Assembly (NCBI GenBank): GCA_046350095.1
Contig: JAXMBA010000004.1
Location: 868,001 to 932,000, forward strand
Direction of reading: 5' to 3'
Source of the DNA: Urbifossiella sp046350095
Lineage (GTDB): Bacteria; Planctomycetota; Planctomycetia; Gemmatales; Gemmataceae
DNA: 64,000 nt
This document shows, in pieces, positions 37,596 to 47,070 of the stretch. Position 1 is the first letter of the stretch. Every line of letters begins with the position of its first letter. Under the pieces are notes generated by a model that saw only the letters and a list, made by a program, of their open reading frames with translations, did not search any database and was not told the origin of the DNA. The translations under genes and the position numbers were made by a program.

Positions 37596-40553
37596 GTGAC
37601 CGACACCCTCGACCGCCTCGCCGCCTCGGCGCTGGACACGGCGGCCGCCCGCCGCCGGGTACCCGGCGCGACGTACCGCTTCCAGTTCCGCAAGGAATTC
37701 ACGCTCGACGACGCCCTGGGGCTGGTGCCGTACCTGGACGCGCTCGGCGTCACGCACGCCTACGCCTCGCCGATCCTGAAGGCGCGGCCCGGCAGTCCGC
37801 ACGGGTACGACGTGATCGACCCCGGCCGGCTGAACGACGAACTCGGTACCGAGGACGACCTGCGGGCGCTCGCCGCCGCGCTGCACGCCCGCGGCATGGG
37901 GCTGATCCTCGACACTGTGCCGAACCACATGTGCATCGGCGCCGACAACCCGTGGTGGGCCGACGTGCTCGAACACGGCCCGTCGTCGCCCTACGCCGAC
38001 TACTTCGACATCGCCTGGCACGACTCGCCGCGCCCCGGCATGAACGGCCGCCTGCTGCTGCCGGTGCTCGGCGACCCGTACGGGGCGGTGCTCGAAGGCG
38101 GCCAGTTCCGCGTCGCCTTCGACGCCGGCCAGTTCTCCGTCTGGTACTTCGAGACGCGGCTGCCGATCGACCCGCGCACCTACGGCCGCGTGCTCGGCCC
38201 CGCGGCCGCCGATCTGGTGACGCGCCTCGGCGTCGAGCACGCCGACACCATCGAGTTGACCAGCATCCTGAACGCCGTCGAACACCTGCCGCCGCGCGGC
38301 GAACCCGACGCGGCGCGCGTGGCGATGGGCCGCGTCGAGACGGCCGCGGTGAAGCGCCGCCTCGGCGAGTTGGGCGACCGCTTCCCGGAGGCCGCCGCCG
38401 CGGTGGCGGCGAGCGTCGCGCGGTTCGCCGGCACGGTGGGCGACCCGGCCAGCTTCGGCCCACTGGACGACTGGCTCGAAGCCCAGGCGTACCGGCCGTG
38501 CTTCTGGCGCGTGGCGTCCGACGAGATCAACTACCGCCGCTTCTTCGACGTGAACGAACTCGCGGCCGTCGGCACCGAGCGCGAGGACGTGTTCCGCGCC
38601 GTCCATCGCAAACTCCTCGGCTGGCTCGCCGACGGCGTCGCGGACGGCCTCCGCATCGACCACCCGGACGGCCTGTTCGACCCCAGGCAGTACCTCGACC
38701 GCCTCCAGGCCCATTACGTGCTCGCGGTCGCGAAGAAGCTCGCGGCCGACGCACCCGACGACTACCCGGGCTTCGACCCCGAGCGCGACGAGGCGGCGCT
38801 GCTGGAGCGCGTCGCGGGGCCCGCGGCGACGGGCCGGCCGCTGTACGTCGTGGTCGAGAAGATTCTCGCCGACGCCGAGCCGCTGCCGCGCGAGTGGGCG
38901 TGCGACGGCACAACCGGCTACGAGTTCATCACGGCGGTGAACAACCTGTTCGTGGACCCCGCCGGCGAGGCCGGGCTGACCCGCTTCTACGGCGAGTTCA
39001 CCGGCCAGACCGACCCGTTCCCGACGATCGTGTACGAGAAGAAGGCGCAAATCCTGTCGTCATCGCTGTCCAGCGAGCTGACCGCGCTCTCGCACCAACT
39101 CGACCGGTTGGCCCGGCTCGACCGCCGCAGCCGCGACCTGACGCTGAACGGCATCCGCCGCGCGCTCCGCGAGGTGATCGCCAGCTTCCCGGTGTACCGC
39201 TCGTACGTCAACGGCGGCGTCCGCGACGTGGACAAGGCGCTGATCGGCAAGGCCGTGTCGAAGGCCCGCAAGCGGAACCCGATGCTCGGCCGGCCGCTGT
39301 TCGACTTCGTCCGCGACACGCTGCTTCTGAAAGACCCGCCGAGCGGCCCGGCGTCGGACGACTACCGTGCCCAGCAGAAGCGGTTCGCCGGCAAGTTCCA
39401 ACAACTCACGTCGCCGGTGACGGCCAAGGGGATCGAGGACACGGCGTTCTACGTCTACAACCGGCTCGTGTCACTGAACGAGGTCGGCGGCGAGCCGGGG
39501 CACTTCGGCTGGCGGCCGGAGCGAGTCCACGCCTTTATGACTGGCCGGCAAGAACAGTGCCCCGGCAGCCTGTCCCCGCTGAGCACCCACGACACGAAGC
39601 GGAGCGAGGACGCCCGCGCCCGGCTGAACGCGCTGAGCGAACTGCCCGGCGAGTGGGCCGACCGCGTGCACCGGTGGGCGCACCTGAACGCCCGCCACCG
39701 CGAGGACGGCGACGACGGCCCCGTGCCGGACCGGAACGAGGAGTACCTGCTGTACCAGACGCTGGTGGCGGTGTGGGACGGCGGCCCGTCGGAGGAGTTC
39801 AACGCCCGCGTGCAGGCGTTCGTGAGGAAGGCGCTGTGCGAGGCGAAGGTTCACAGCTCCTGGATCAACCCCGACCCCGACTACGAGGCGGCCGCGGCGC
39901 GGTTCGTGGAGCGCGTGCTGAACCCCGTCGAGTCGGCCGAGTTCCTCGCCGACCTGGCGGCGTTCGTGCGGCGAGTCGCGTTCATCGGCCGGGTCACGTC
40001 TCTTGCCCAGAGTGTGATCCGTTGCACCGCCCCCGGGGTGCCGGACGTTTACCAGGGCACCGAGAGCTGGGACTTCAGCCTCGTGGACCCGGACAACCGC
40101 CGCCCGGTGGACTCCGCCGCGCGGCAGGAGCGGCTCGCGGAACGGGCGGCGCCGCCCGACGTCGACGACCCGCGGGCGAAGCTGTTCGCGGTGGCGCGGG
40201 CGTTGCGTGTGCGGCGGGAGCACGCCGAGCTGTTCGCCCGCGGAGAGTACGTGCCGCTGGCGGCGCTCGGGGCGAAGGCGGACCACGTGTTCGCCTTCGC
40301 CCGCCGGCACGGCGGCGCCGCCGTCGCGGTCGTGGTGCCGCGGTTGGCGGCGGCCGTCGTCCCCGGACCGGGCCGCGCGCCGGTCGGCGCCGAGGCGTGG
40401 GGTGACACCGCGGTGTCACTCGACTCCCTGCCGCCGGGCCGCTGGACGAACGCGTTCACCGGCGCTACCCACGCCGCCCGGTCGCGGCTGCCGCTGGCCG
40501 ACGTACTGGCGTCGTTCCCCGTCGCCGTTCTGACCTACAGCCACCGGTCGTGA
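37596..40553 (+). CDS. treY: Maltooligosyl trehalose synthase
   Basis: 985 residues from a GTG that follows an AAGGGG ribosome-binding site in the end of glgX. It opens with ATYRFQFRKEFTLDDA, a TreY hallmark. GH13 motifs: LDTVPNHM, DGLRIDHPDGLFD (nucleophile Asp), VVVEKILADAEPLP (acid Glu) and STHDTKRSEDARARL. It is longer than the usual 720-850 residues; the extra length includes an Ala-rich segment near 240-290. It converts the reducing end of maltodextrins to an alpha,alpha-1,1 trehalose linkage. Its stop codon overlaps the possible GTG start of treZ, so production of the two is coupled. Confidence 0.96.
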   Translation: MTDTLDRLAASALDTAAARRRVPGATYRFQFRKEFTLDDALGLVPYLDALGVTHAYASPILKARPGSPHGYDVIDPGRLNDELGTEDDLRALAAALHARGMGLILDTVPNHMCIGADNPWWADVLEHGPSSPYADYFDIAWHDSPRPGMNGRLLLPVLGDPYGAVLEGGQFRVAFDAGQFSVWYFETRLPIDPRTYGRVLGPAAADLVTRLGVEHADTIELTSILNAVEHLPPRGEPDAARVAMGRVETAAVKRRLGELGDRFPEAAAAVAASVARFAGTVGDPASFGPLDDWLEAQAYRPCFWRVASDEINYRRFFDVNELAAVGTEREDVFRAVHRKLLGWLADGVADGLRIDHPDGLFDPRQYLDRLQAHYVLAVAKKLAADAPDDYPGFDPERDEAALLERVAGPAATGRPLYVVVEKILADAEPLPREWACDGTTGYEFITAVNNLFVDPAGEAGLTRFYGEFTGQTDPFPTIVYEKKAQILSSSLSSELTALSHQLDRLARLDRRSRDLTLNGIRRALREVIASFPVYRSYVNGGVRDVDKALIGKAVSKARKRNPMLGRPLFDFVRDTLLLKDPPSGPASDDYRAQQKRFAGKFQQLTSPVTAKGIEDTAFYVYNRLVSLNEVGGEPGHFGWRPERVHAFMTGRQEQCPGSLSPLSTHDTKRSEDARARLNALSELPGEWADRVHRWAHLNARHREDGDDGPVPDRNEEYLLYQTLVAVWDGGPSEEFNARVQAFVRKALCEAKVHSSWINPDPDYEAAAARFVERVLNPVESAEFLADLAAFVRRVAFIGRVTSLAQSVIRCTAPGVPDVYQGTESWDFSLVDPDNRRPVDSAARQERLAERAAPPDVDDPRAKLFAVARALRVRREHAELFARGEYVPLAALGAKADHVFAFARRHGGAAVAVVVPRLAAAVVPGPGRAPVGAEAWGDTAVSLDSLPPGRWTNAFTGATHAARSRLPLADVLASFPVAVLTYSHRS

Positions 40554-40555
40554 CC

Positions 40556-42412
40556 ATGCCCGCCCGCCGCCTCCCCGTCGGGGCCGAAGTCGTCCCCGGC
40601 GGGGTCCACTTCCGCGTCTGGGCGCCGGTCCGCACGACGGTCGAAGTCGTGATCGACGGCGGCCCGCCGGTGTCGCTGGCGGCCGAGGGCGACGGCTACT
40701 TCGCGGCGCTGGTGCCGGGCGTCGGCGCGGGGGCGCGTTACAAGTACCGCCTGGACGGCCAGCCGAACACGCACCCCGACCTCGCCTCGCGCTACCAGCC
40801 GGAAGGGCCGCACGGCCCGTCGCAGGTCGTGGACCCGGGCGGCTTCCCGTGGACCGATCACGACTGGAAGGGCGTCCCCGAAACGAGGCAGGTCCTCTAC
40901 GAGTTGCACGTCGGCACCTTCACCCCGGACGGCACCTTCGCCGCCGCCGCGGAGAAGTTGCCGGCACTGGCAGCACTCGGTGCTACCACGATCGAAGTGA
41001 TGCCGGTGGCGGAGTTTCCCGGCGACTTCGGCTGGGGGTACGACGGCGTCCAGGTCTTCGCCCCGACGCGGCTGTACGGCACACCGGACGACTTCCGGCG
41101 GTTCGTGGACCGCGCCCACGCCCTCGGCCTCGGCGTGATCCTCGACGTGGTCTACAACCACTTCGGGCCGAGCGGGAACTACACCCGCGAGTACTGCCCG
41201 CAGTTCTTCAGCACCGTCCACAAGACCGACTGGGGCGAGCCGTTCAACTTCGACGGCCCGGACAGCGGCCCCGTCCGCGAGTTCTTCGTTGCGAACGCCG
41301 GCTACTGGGTCGACGAGTTCCACCTGGACGGCCTTCGGCTCGACGCCACGCAGGCCATCTTCGACGACTCGACGGAGTACGTGGTGACGGCGATCGCCCG
41401 CCGGGCGCGGGAGGCGGGCCGCGGCAAGTCGGTCTACCTGATCGCGGAGAACGAACCGCAGGACGCCCGGCTGGTGCGGCCGCCCGGCAGCGGCGGGAGC
41501 GGGCTGAACGCGCTGTGGAACGACGACCTGCACCACGCCTGCCGGGTGGCCCTGACGGCCCGCAACGAGGGCTACTTCTCCGACTACCACGGCACGCCAC
41601 AGGAGTTCGTCAGCGCCGCAAAGCACGGCTTCCTGTACCAAGGGCAGCGTTACCAGTGGCACGCGAAGCCGCGCGGCCGGCCCGCGTTCGACCTGAAGCC
41701 GCACAACTTCGTGGCGTTCATCGAGAACCACGACCAGGTGGCCAACAGCGGCCGCGGCCTACGGCTGAACCAGCTGACGAGCCCCGGGAAGCTGCGGGCG
41801 CTGACGGCGTACCTGCTGCTCGGCCCCGCGACGCCGATGCTGTTCCAGGGGCAGGAGTGGGCCAGCACCCGGCCGTTCCTGTACTTCGCGCACCACGAAC
41901 CCGACCTCGCGAAGCTCGTACACGAGGGCCGCCGCGGCGAGTTGAAGCGGTTCCGCAGCCAGTCGTCGCCCGACGTACTGGCCCAGGTGGCCGACCCCGC
42001 CGCCGCCGCCACGTTCGCCGCGTCGAAGCTCGACTGGTCGGAGCGCGACCGGCGCCGGGAATGGCTCGCGCTCCACACCGACCTGTTGGCCCTGAGGAAG
42101 GCCGACCCCGCTCACCGCCCCGGCGTGCGACTCGACGGCGCCGTCGTAGGCCCGGCGGCGTTCGTGCTGCGCGTGTTCGTGGACGGCACCGACGACCGAC
42201 TGCTGGTGGTGAACCTCGGCCGCGACCTGAAGCTCGAGCCGAACCCCGAACCGCTGCTGGCCCCGCCCGACGGCGCGACGCGGTGGGCGACGGTGTGGTC
42301 GAGCGAGGAGCCCCGCTACGGCGGGCACGGCACCGCCCCGCTGGACACCGACGACGGCTGGCTCGTCCCCGGCGAGTCGGCCGTGTGGCTCGCGGGCGGC
42401 CGCGGGGTATGA
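40556..42412 (+). CDS. treZ: Maltooligosyl trehalose trehalohydrolase
   Basis: 618 residues from the ATG at 40556; a GTG at 40550 overlapping the treY stop is an equally possible start, and neither has a strong ribosome-binding site. An N-terminal CBM48/E-set domain (GVHFRVWAPVRTTVEVVIDG) is followed by GH13 motifs ILDVVYNHFGPSG, LDGLRLDATQAI, LIAENEPQDARL and ENHDQVAN. The stretch DLKPHNFVAFIENHDQ near the middle is typical of TreZ. It releases trehalose from the maltooligosyl trehalose made by TreY. Third gene of glgX-treY-treZ; queE follows eight bases after its stop. Confidence 0.96.
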   Translation: MPARRLPVGAEVVPGGVHFRVWAPVRTTVEVVIDGGPPVSLAAEGDGYFAALVPGVGAGARYKYRLDGQPNTHPDLASRYQPEGPHGPSQVVDPGGFPWTDHDWKGVPETRQVLYELHVGTFTPDGTFAAAAEKLPALAALGATTIEVMPVAEFPGDFGWGYDGVQVFAPTRLYGTPDDFRRFVDRAHALGLGVILDVVYNHFGPSGNYTREYCPQFFSTVHKTDWGEPFNFDGPDSGPVREFFVANAGYWVDEFHLDGLRLDATQAIFDDSTEYVVTAIARRAREAGRGKSVYLIAENEPQDARLVRPPGSGGSGLNALWNDDLHHACRVALTARNEGYFSDYHGTPQEFVSAAKHGFLYQGQRYQWHAKPRGRPAFDLKPHNFVAFIENHDQVANSGRGLRLNQLTSPGKLRALTAYLLLGPATPMLFQGQEWASTRPFLYFAHHEPDLAKLVHEGRRGELKRFRSQSSPDVLAQVADPAAAATFAASKLDWSERDRRREWLALHTDLLALRKADPAHRPGVRLDGAVVGPAAFVLRVFVDGTDDRLLVVNLGRDLKLEPNPEPLLAPPDGATRWATVWSSEEPRYGGHGTAPLDTDDGWLVPGESAVWLAGGRGV

Positions 42413-42419
42413 TGGAGGG

Positions 42420-43133
42420 ATGATCGCGCTGCCGTCCGTCCCGCCCGAGGCCCGTCCGCGGCTCGCCCCGCTCCGCGACCTGGCGCCGGGCGAACTCCTG
42501 ATCCACGAACTGTACCTCAGCATCCAGGGCGAATCGACGTTCGCCGGGCTGCCGTGCGTTTTCGTCCGCACCAGCGCGTGCGACCTCCGGTGCATGTGGT
42601 GCGACACGCCGCACGCCTTCACCCGCGGCGAGCGCCTACCGCGCGCCGAGGTGCTCGCCCGGGCGCTGGCGTTCGACTGCCCGCTGGTCGAACTCACCGG
42701 CGGCGAGCCGCTGCTACAACCGGACGTGCTGCCGCTGATGTCCGAGCTGTGCGACGCAGGCCGCACCGTACTGCTGGAGACGGGCGGCGCCCACGACGTC
42801 GGCCCGGTGGACCGCCGCGTCCACATTATCATGGACCTGAAGTGCCCCGACAGCGGCGAGGCCCACCGCAACCGCTGGGCGAACCTCGACGTGCTGAAGC
42901 CGACCGACCAGCTCAAGTTCGTGGTCGCCAGCCGCCGCGACTGGGAGTGGGCCGAGCACGCGATTCGAGCGCACTCGCTGGACCGGCGGTTCGTGTGCCT
43001 GGTGTCCGCGGTGTTCGGTGCGGTGAAGTTGGCCGACCTGGCCGGCTGGCTCGTGGCCGCAAAGCTGGGCGACGTGCGGATGCAGTTACAGATGCACAAA
43101 TTCGTCTGGGACCCCGCCGCCCGCGGGGTGTAG
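42420..43133 (+). CDS. queE: 7-carboxy-7-deazaguanine synthase
   Basis: 237 residues. The radical-SAM cluster is in SACDLRCMWCDTPHAF (CxxxCxxC), and substrate/SAM-binding motifs include YLSIQGESTFAG and VELTGGEPLLQPD. These are diagnostic for QueE, which makes 7-carboxy-7-deazaguanine from 6-carboxytetrahydropterin for queuosine or related deazapurine modifications. The first 25 residues before the FHELYLSIQGE-like strand are a short extension. Other queuosine genes (queC, queD, queF) are not in the window. It begins eight bases after treZ, so it probably shares the transcript, although the pathways are unrelated. Confidence 0.95.
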   Translation: MIALPSVPPEARPRLAPLRDLAPGELLIHELYLSIQGESTFAGLPCVFVRTSACDLRCMWCDTPHAFTRGERLPRAEVLARALAFDCPLVELTGGEPLLQPDVLPLMSELCDAGRTVLLETGGAHDVGPVDRRVHIIMDLKCPDSGEAHRNRWANLDVLKPTDQLKFVVASRRDWEWAEHAIRAHSLDRRFVCLVSAVFGAVKLADLAGWLVAAKLGDVRMQLQMHKFVWDPAARGV

Positions 43134-43262
43134 AACGCCCGTGCGGGTCGGCGCAACTTGCGGGCACGGACCGGCGGCGATACAGTGAGCGGATCGATCC
43201 CGCCGCCCTTCTCCCCGGCGGCCCACGCTCCCCCGCCCGGCGGCGGACCCCATGAGCCGGCC

Positions 43263-44282
43263 GTGACCACCTACCGCCGCTTCCGCAACACCGACCCGCC
43301 GGCCCTCGCCGACGTCTGGAACGAGGCCCACACCGCCCGCGGGGCGTACCCCGTCCGCACCCCCGCCCTGCTCGAGCGCTGGATCTTTAGCAAACCCTAC
43401 TTCGACCCCGACGGCCTTGTCGTCGCCGTGGACGAGGAGAGCAACCGGATCGAGGGGTACGCCCTCGCCGGGTTCGCCCCCACGGCCGAGCTGAACGCCC
43501 TCAACTTCGCCGAAGGGGTCGTCAGCTCCGTGGCGGTTCGGCCTACGGCGCGGCGGAAGGGCGTCGGCCGAGGACTCGTTTCGGCGGCCGAAGAATACCT
43601 GATCCGCAAGGGCGCCCGAACGCTCCGCGCCGGACCGACGTGGCCGCAGTGCCCGTTCGGGTTCGGCCTGTACGGCGGCACCAACGCCCCCGGCTTCCTC
43701 GCCTCCGACCCCGACGCCGACCCGTTCTTCCGCGCCCTCGGCTACCAGCCGGCCGGCCAGACCGCCGTCTACCAGAAGAAGCTCGACCAGCCGATCGCAC
43801 TGGCCGACGCCCGGTTCGGCATGTTGCGCCGCCGCTACGAGACGCAGGTGCTCCGCGCCGCCGCGGTCCAGAGCTGGTGGCACGACGCCGTGTGGGGCAC
43901 CCTTGAACCGGTCGAGTTCCGGCTCGTCGACAAGCTGGCGAACAACTTCCCGGCCGCCCGGGCCGTCGTGTGGGAGCTGGAAGGCTACGGCTGGCGCTGG
44001 GGCACGCCGTCCGCCGGCATCCTGGACATGCAGGTTCGGCCCGACCTCCGGCGGCAAGGGATGGCCAAGCTACTCGTGTCGCAGGTGCTTCGGTTCCTTC
44101 AGGACCAGTTTTTCGGCGTGTGTGAACTCCACGCCCCCACCGACCGCGCCGACCTGACCGGGCTGTGCAAGGCGGCCACGATGGAGCTAGTGGACACCGG
44201 CACGACGTACCTCAAGCCCGTGCCCGAAAACCGCCAGGTGCCGCTGACACAGGCCACGGGGCTCACCCCCGTCGGGCTGTAG
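43263..44282 (+). CDS. Tandem GNAT-family acetyltransferase
   Basis: 339 residues from the GTG at 43263, which puts the first beta strand (TTYRRFRNTDPPALADVWNE) at the N-terminus. The in-frame stretch upstream is Pro/Gly-rich and non-homologous, and an ATG at 43252 is out of frame. The first GNAT domain (about 1-160) carries the acetyl-CoA motif VSSVAVRPTARRKGVGRGLV. The second (about 195-330) has a weaker version, LDMQVRPDLRRQGMAKLLV. The two-domain layout recalls mycothiol-synthase-like proteins, but the substrate is unknown. No strong Shine-Dalgarno sequence is seen, so the start is uncertain. Confidence 0.82.
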   Translation: MTTYRRFRNTDPPALADVWNEAHTARGAYPVRTPALLERWIFSKPYFDPDGLVVAVDEESNRIEGYALAGFAPTAELNALNFAEGVVSSVAVRPTARRKGVGRGLVSAAEEYLIRKGARTLRAGPTWPQCPFGFGLYGGTNAPGFLASDPDADPFFRALGYQPAGQTAVYQKKLDQPIALADARFGMLRRRYETQVLRAAAVQSWWHDAVWGTLEPVEFRLVDKLANNFPAARAVVWELEGYGWRWGTPSAGILDMQVRPDLRRQGMAKLLVSQVLRFLQDQFFGVCELHAPTDRADLTGLCKAATMELVDTGTTYLKPVPENRQVPLTQATGLTPVGL

Positions 44283-44284
44283 TC

Positions 44285-45190
44285 TCACGGCCGGGCGTGC
44301 TTCTGGAAGAACTCCCACATTCGTCCGTTCACGTCCACGTCGGTCGTGGACCGGCCCGTGAGGCCGCCGAGCGACGGCCGGCCGAACCAGTTGTGGCCGC
44401 CGCCCTCGACCGTGTACACCACCACCTCCGCGCCGCCGGTGCCGCCGGCGAACGTCTTCCGCTTCACCTTGCAACCGTCGTCGGGGTCGGCGTCGGGTAT
44501 CTCCGCCTCGACCGGCGGCGCGTCACAGCCGTTCGCCTTCGCCCACGCCGCCGCCGTCGCCTCGACCGATTTGAACGACGGCCCCTTCCCGTTCCCCGGC
44601 GTGCCGGTCATCGGCACGAAGGCGTCCTCGGTGCCGTGGAAGTGCAGCACCGGCACCGGCCGCTTCGGCGCCGGCTGCTCGTAGGTCATCGTGCCGCCGA
44701 CGGCGCACACGGCAGCGAACGTGTCGGCCTGCTCGTTGGCGAGCCGGTACGTCATCATGCCGCCGTTGCTGAACCCGCTGGCGTAGACGCGCTTCGGGTC
44801 GATCGTCGCGACCGCCTTCAGGTCGTCGAGCAGGTCGCGGGTGAAGGCCACGTCGTCCGTTTTGTTCACGACGAACGGGATGCCCCCCGAGTTCCAGGTT
44901 TGGATCAGGCCGGTGCCGTCGGGGTAGGCGACGACGAACCGGTGCTTCTCGGCTACGGCGTCGAGGCCGGTGACCGCGCGCATGATGCGGGCGGTCATGC
45001 CGGCGCCGTGGAACACGACCACGACCGGGGCCGGCGCCTTCGCGTCGAGCCCCTTCGGGACGTGGACGATGTACGTCCGCTCCTTGCCGCCGGACTTCAG
45101 CTTCCGCGCGGCGACGGGGGCGGGGGCGGCGGGCGTGTCGGCCGGCGCCGCGGCGGCCAGGAGCAGGACGAGGAGGACGGCCGGGCGCAC
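44285..45190 (-). CDS. Secreted PHB-depolymerase/LpqC-like esterase
   Basis: 301 residues from a GTG with GGAG eight bases upstream. A signal peptide spans about 1-17. The alpha/beta-hydrolase core shows an oxyanion motif VVVFHGAGMTA, the nucleophile elbow YASGFSNGGMMTY (Ser of GFSNGG), and a C-terminal GGGHNWFGRP with the catalytic His. The catalytic Asp probably lies in HFHGTEDAFVP. It belongs to the group of polyhydroxybutyrate depolymerases, feruloyl esterases and LpqC-type proteins. It is a useful contrast to the C-terminal domain of the 17622-19691 protein, which has lost the corresponding serine. Confidence 0.9.
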   Translation of the reverse strand: MRPAVLLVLLLAAAAPADTPAAPAPVAARKLKSGGKERTYIVHVPKGLDAKAPAPVVVVFHGAGMTARIMRAVTGLDAVAEKHRFVVAYPDGTGLIQTWNSGGIPFVVNKTDDVAFTRDLLDDLKAVATIDPKRVYASGFSNGGMMTYRLANEQADTFAAVCAVGGTMTYEQPAPKRPVPVLHFHGTEDAFVPMTGTPGNGKGPSFKSVEATAAAWAKANGCDAPPVEAEIPDADPDDGCKVKRKTFAGGTGGAEVVVYTVEGGGHNWFGRPSLGGLTGRSTTDVDVNGRMWEFFQKHARP

Positions 45191-45337
45191 GGGGGTACTC
45201 CGGGAACGGGTGCGGCGCGTCGCCGCGTGGGATTAATTTACACCCGGGCAGTTGCGGTTGCACGGCCGGTTTCGTTGTGCCTAGAATCCGCTGTCCACGG
45301 ACGGACGCGTTCCGCACGCACCGGGAAGGAAACCGGA

Positions 45338-46438
45338 ATGGCCCTGGCAGTCCCGCCCGGCGGCCCCACGCCGCCCACCCCGCCGCCGGCCGCGGTCCCC
45401 GTCCCCGTGCCGACCCGGACGCGCCGCCCGAGCCGCGCCGCCCCGCCGCGAACGCCCGACCTGTCCGTCGTCGTCGTCAACTTCTGCCAGTGGCGCAACA
45501 CCGCCCGCCTCGTCACCCAGCTCCGCCGCTCCGTCGCCGCCCGCACCGGGTCCGCCGACGTGGTCATCGTCGATAACCACTCGGCGTTCCACCCGGTCGT
45601 CCGCCGGCTGACCACCCTCCAGGGCGTCACCGTGCGCCGGTTCGGCCGCAACCACGGCTTCGCCCGCGCCGTGAACCGCGGCTGCCGCGTCGGCCGCGGC
45701 CGCTGGCTGCTGCTGCTCAACCCCGACGTGACCGTCCCCGACGGCTTTCTGGACGAAGTGTTGGCCGCGGTCCGCCGACTGCCGGCGACCGACCCGGGGG
45801 CCGGAGTCGTCGGCTTCCGGCTGATGAACCCGGACGGCACCGGGCAGGCCTCGGCCGGGCCGTTCCCGACGCTCGGTAACACCGTCGGGGGCATGCTCCG
45901 GCCGCGCTCCCGGCGGAAGTGCCGGCACGTCGAGGCCGCCGACCGCACCGCCGTGCCGTGGGTGACCGGCGGCTGCCTCCTGGTGCGGCGAGACTGTTTC
46001 GAGCAGCTCGGCGGGCTGGACGAAACCTTTTTCCTCTACTACGAGGACGTCGATTTCTGCCGGCGGGCCGCGGACGCCGGCTGGGGTGTGTGGTACGACC
46101 CGCGGCTCGAGGTGACGCACCACTGGCCGCTGCACGCGCGGCGGGTGCCGCCGCCGCTGCGACTCATGACCCGGCACGCGCTCCTGACCTACGCCCGGAA
46201 GCACTGGCCGGGCTGGCAGGCGGGTGCGCTGTCGTGGCTGGTGTGGGCGGAGGCGGGCGTGCGGCAGGCGTGGGCGGCGGTGCGCGGCGACCGCGACGCG
46301 GCCCGTTGCCACGCCGAGACGCGCCGGCTGGTCGGCGACGTGGCCCGCGGCCGGCTCGAGGCGGCGCGGAAGCGCATCCGCACGGCGGCGGCGTTCCTCC
46401 ACCCCGTCGCCGCCGAGCAGGACGGGCGGACGAGCTAA
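45338..46438 (+). CDS. GT2-family glycosyltransferase
   Basis: 366 residues from the ATG at 45338, preceded by GGAAGGA. After a Pro-rich leader of about 40 residues, the GT-A domain begins with DLSVVVVNFCQW. Characteristic motifs are RNHGFARAVNRG, LLLLNPDVTVPDGF (DxD-like), VTGGCLLVRRD and FFLYYEDVDFCRRA, which place it with rhamnosyl/N-acetylglucosaminyl-type transferases. The C-terminal 70 residues are amphipathic helices that could bind the membrane surface. It likely acts in cell-surface polysaccharide synthesis, but no other polysaccharide gene is adjacent. Confidence 0.92.
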   Translation: MALAVPPGGPTPPTPPPAAVPVPVPTRTRRPSRAAPPRTPDLSVVVVNFCQWRNTARLVTQLRRSVAARTGSADVVIVDNHSAFHPVVRRLTTLQGVTVRRFGRNHGFARAVNRGCRVGRGRWLLLLNPDVTVPDGFLDEVLAAVRRLPATDPGAGVVGFRLMNPDGTGQASAGPFPTLGNTVGGMLRPRSRRKCRHVEAADRTAVPWVTGGCLLVRRDCFEQLGGLDETFFLYYEDVDFCRRAADAGWGVWYDPRLEVTHHWPLHARRVPPPLRLMTRHALLTYARKHWPGWQAGALSWLVWAEAGVRQAWAAVRGDRDAARCHAETRRLVGDVARGRLEAARKRIRTAAAFLHPVAAEQDGRTS

Positions 46439-46452
46439 CTCGACCCTCGCAC

Positions 46453-46476
46453 AAATTGGACCTTGATATCCAATTT
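46453..46476. promoter_or_regulatory. AT-rich inverted repeat between GT2 and DUF3365 genes
   Basis: AAATTGGA (46453-46460) and TCCAATTT (46469-46476) are perfect 8-base arms around an 8-base spacer containing most of GATATC. The base composition is strikingly AT-rich for this genome. It is 15 bases after the GT2 stop codon and 56 bases before the DUF3365 ATG. It could be a repressor operator or a weak terminator; there is no following T run. Confidence 0.4.
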
Positions 46477-46531
46477 CCCCGGGGTATGCTGGTCGTAGCC
46501 CGCCACGCGACCCGCCCCGGGGCACTTCCAC

Positions 46532-47059
46532 ATGTCCGCCTCCACCCGCACCGTCCTCGCGGCCGGGCTCTTCGTGCTCCCTCTCGCGCTGGCCGCGAGC
46601 CCGACCCGGGCCGACGAGCCGGGGGCCGACCGCCGCGTGCCCGTTTCGACGGCCCGCGACCGGGCAAAGCTGGCGCACGAGGTCTACGCCGCCACGCTCG
46701 ATTCGATGCACCATCACTTCTTCCGCCGCGACCGGGCGGTGCTGCCGGCCCGCGCCCTGGACGACGTGTTCACGCAGGTCGGCCGGCGGACCGGGGTCGA
46801 GGCGAAGTGGATCGCCGTGAACACCCCGGCCATGACGGTGGACCACGAGCCGAAGACGGCCTTCGAGAAGGAGGCGGCGGCCGCGATCGCGGCCGGGAAG
46901 GAGTCGTTCGAGCAGGTCGAGGGCGACGTCTACCGGCGGGCCGGGGCAATCCCGCTCGGGACCGGGTGCGTCAGCTGCCACACCCGGTTCGCGACGGCCC
47001 CGGACAAGACGCCGCGGTTCGCCGGGCTGGTCGTCAGCGTGCCGGTGAAGGGCGAGTGA
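46532..47059 (+). CDS. Periplasmic DUF3365-type heme-binding protein
   Basis: 175 residues with a signal peptide (cleavage near TRA-DE). A single c-type heme site, CVSCH, lies near the C-terminus (GTGCVSCHTRF), and the upstream helical region with the RRTGVEAKWIAVNTPAMT segment matches the DUF3365 (Tll0287-like) family, whose members are heme-based redox or gas sensors or electron carriers. It is free-standing, not fused to a kinase or cyclase. Partner unknown; it may carry electrons in the periplasm. Confidence 0.78.
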   Translation: MSASTRTVLAAGLFVLPLALAASPTRADEPGADRRVPVSTARDRAKLAHEVYAATLDSMHHHFFRRDRAVLPARALDDVFTQVGRRTGVEAKWIAVNTPAMTVDHEPKTAFEKEAAAAIAAGKESFEQVEGDVYRRAGAIPLGTGCVSCHTRFATAPDKTPRFAGLVVSVPVKGE

Positions 47060-47070
47060 GCCGGCGCGGT

